A stretch of 64,000 nt of DNA from Paenibacillus sp. 481. Its GTDB lineage: Bacteria > Bacillota > Bacilli > Paenibacillales > Paenibacillaceae. The number at the start of each line of letters is the position of its first letter. Within the stretch, counting starts at the first letter, position 1. Below are positions 62,759 to 64,000 of this stretch, one piece after another. A model generated the notes under the pieces. The model did not search any database and was not told the DNA's origin. It was given only the letters and a program-made list of their open reading frames with translations. The position numbers were made by a program, and so were the translations under genes. The DNA is taken from the NCBI RefSeq assembly GCF_021223605.1, contig NZ_CP075175.1:248001-312000 (forward strand), written 5' to 3'.

Positions 62759-62863
62759 TCACCTTCTGCAGCAAATGATTAGCCTCAATCCACCCCGCGC
62801 TGCCCTAACCACCGTTGCCTGTCTCATTGTATAGGAGGAATGGTCTATTTGTATCCATCCAAA

Positions 62864-62885
62864 TGGTTGGTTTCGTACCCAACCA
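62864..62885. promoter_or_regulatory. Inverted repeat TGGTTGG-N8-CCAACCA
   Basis: Perfect 7-bp arms (62864-62870 and 62879-62885) just upstream of the -35 of the MocR gene, suitable for binding by the MocR dimer. A related ATCCATCCAAAT lies directly before it. Confidence 0.5.
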
Positions 62886-62901
62886 AATAAAGTCTAGTAA
62901 A

Positions 62902-62930
62902 TTGAATACACGCTTAGAGATGTATATTGT
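62902..62930 (+). promoter_or_regulatory. Candidate SigA promoter of the MocR gene
   Basis: TTGAAT (62902-62907), 17-bp spacer, TATTGT (62925-62930). Confidence 0.5.
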
Positions 62931-62939
62931 TACCGCTCC

Positions 62940-63009
62940 GCCCCCCACCTATAATAGGTCATATAGGCTGAGCGTCGTTCAGCCTACTACTCTATGTTTT
63001 TAAGGGGGC
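62940..63009 (+). promoter_or_regulatory. Leader structure that could hide the MocR ribosome binding site
   Basis: TAGGCTGA (62964-62971) and TCAGCCTA (62979-62986) form a perfect 8-bp hairpin. Outside it GCCCCC (62940-62945) is complementary to the ribosome-site bases GGGGGC (63004-63009). Both pairings could coexist and would sequester the ribosome site. Confidence 0.35.
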
Positions 63010-63015
63010 CATATT

Positions 63016-64000
63016 ATGACGCATATCCAACGTTCGCTGTGGCAGCCAGACCGTCATGCGTCAGAGCCGCTGTATAAACAGATTGAACAACATATTAAAC
63101 AAAAAATCATTGCTGGAGAATGGACGGTAGGCATGAAGCTACCCTCCCAACGGACACTTGCGAGTTGGTATCAAACGAATCGCAGCACCATCGTGACGGC
63201 CATGGAGGAGTTGATGGCCCAAGGGTTGATTGCAGGCAACTCAGGTGGCGGAACACGCATTGTGAACGATGCGTGGAACTTGCTTGCTTCTACAGCACCA
63301 CCTGACTGGGAAAGTTACGTTAAATCCGGCATCCATCATCCTAACTTGCCGGCGATTCAACAAATTAACGAAGCTGAGTTCCGCTCAGGTGTCATTCGGC
63401 TCGGTACAGGCGAGCTATCGCCGGACCTATTGCCGCAAGCCGACATGCAGAATGTGCTGCGCAAGCTAGCCGCAGCTCCTCTCAAGCTCGGCTACGAGGA
63501 ACCGAAAGGCGACTTAGTGTTGCGCCAGCTACTATCGGAACGGCTACGAGCAGCACATATTCATGCTTCACCAGCGTCTATTTTGATTGTGTCTGGTGCT
63601 TTGCAAGCACTCCAGCTCATTGCAGTTGGCTTGTTGCAGCACGGCGCTTCCATCATGCTGGAACGTCCGTCTTATTTGTATTCCGTGCACGTCTTTCAAT
63701 CTGCTGGTATGCGTATGCACGGCATCCCGATGGATGAACACGGAATCGATGTATCCGTGCTGCCGCACATCAAAAAACAATGCGGCGGTGCGCTCTTATA
63801 TACGATCCCAACCTTCCAGAATCCTACAGGCACCGTGATGTCTGATGAACGTCGGGATCAGTTAGTAGCCGCATGTTCACAGATAGGGCTACCTATTATT
63901 GAAGATGCCGCTTATGAAGATTTGTGGCTGGAATCACCCGCTCCACCAGCCTTAAAAGCCCGTGATAAGCACGGCAGTGTCCTGTATGTCGGCAGCATGT
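63016..64000 (+). CDS. MocR-family regulator (GntR helix-turn-helix fused to aminotransferase), partial
   Basis: The frame runs 328 codons from ATG 63016 (GGGGGC upstream) to the window end without a stop. Residues 1-80 are a GntR winged helix (YKQIEQHIKQKI... KLPSQRTLASWYQTNRSTIVTAMEEL), followed after a short linker by a class I aminotransferase-like domain (VSGALQALQLIAVGLL, PTFQNPTGTVMS, IIEDAAYEDLW). The expected PLP lysine lies just beyond the last base (after VGSM), so it cannot be checked. MocR proteins bind PLP and amino compounds and often activate a divergent gene, here the LysE/ArgO exporter. Confidence 0.92.
   Translation, partial: MTHIQRSLWQPDRHASEPLYKQIEQHIKQKIIAGEWTVGMKLPSQRTLASWYQTNRSTIVTAMEELMAQGLIAGNSGGGTRIVNDAWNLLASTAPPDWESYVKSGIHHPNLPAIQQINEAEFRSGVIRLGTGELSPDLLPQADMQNVLRKLAAAPLKLGYEEPKGDLVLRQLLSERLRAAHIHASPASILIVSGALQALQLIAVGLLQHGASIMLERPSYLYSVHVFQSAGMRMHGIPMDEHGIDVSVLPHIKKQCGGALLYTIPTFQNPTGTVMSDERRDQLVAACSQIGLPIIEDAAYEDLWLESPAPPALKARDKHGSVLYVGSM

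Larger units (their letters stand above)
62674..63015. other. 342-bp divergent promoter region of exporter and MocR regulator
   Basis: It contains short direct repeats (GGTTCAAGCAG-like, 62715-62758), an inverted repeat (62864-62885), a promoter (62902-62930) and a leader hairpin (62964-62986). No gene is supported. Confidence 0.6.

Overview
The window is chromosomal DNA of a low- to mid-GC, endospore-forming Firmicute, most likely a Paenibacillus or a close relative in the Paenibacillaceae. The support is a complete gerA-type germination operon, three small YjcZ-type sporulation proteins, a YheC/YheD spore-coat ATP-grasp protein, a collagen-like surface protein, strong AGGAGG-type ribosome binding sites with frequent GTG/TTG starts, and several secreted proteins ending in S-layer homology (SLH) repeats. 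I see no tRNA, rRNA, CRISPR array, prophage or intact insertion sequence.

Layout. 1-1601: a zinc metalloprotease cut by the window edge. 2296-6978: a five-gene minus-strand catabolic operon (amidohydrolase, DgaE-like ammonia lyase, DgaF-like aldolase, 2-keto-3-deoxygluconate kinase, GntR regulator) that could turn an amino-sugar acid into pyruvate and glyceraldehyde-3-phosphate. 7171-9435: a small protein with a GNQA motif, a short-chain dehydrogenase lacking its catalytic Tyr, and an aldo/keto reductase. 9701-14215: a 1504-residue SLH-anchored subtilase. 14427-24604: assorted small operons (VOC/GNAT, YdbS/YdbT, DUF418, patatin, peptide-binding lipoprotein, HisC, DinB). 24659-26990: a YjeH-like exporter divergent from a LysR regulator, with two matched operator boxes between them.

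27246-36830 is an envelope-sensing neighbourhood. A membrane-anchored PASTA pseudokinase is divergent from a single-chain sensor kinase plus DNA-binding response regulator, and next to them lie two tandem penicillin-recognising serine hydrolases with SLH anchors; a third paralogue is at 48902-51022. 38967-42222: Fur-box-controlled siderophore uptake (binding protein divergent from two permeases, no ATPase). 42721-45046: a conventional GAF kinase/response regulator pair. 45285-45850: three YjcZ-type genes, two of them a recent tandem duplication. 45970-48704: glycerate kinase coupled to an anion transporter.

51188-60523 is rich in spore and surface genes: YheC/D, collagen-like protein, a broken SLH gene, a chemoreceptor with a SigD-like promoter, and gerA-B-C with a SigG-like promoter. 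60669-64000: an XRE-TPR regulator, a LysE/ArgO-type exporter, and a divergent MocR-type regulator cut by the window end.

The most unusual content is the pseudokinase / kinase-regulator fusion / SLH-penicillin-recognising cluster; the GNQA protein and a 39-residue peptide gene are also worth attention. All functions are inferred from sequence motifs only.
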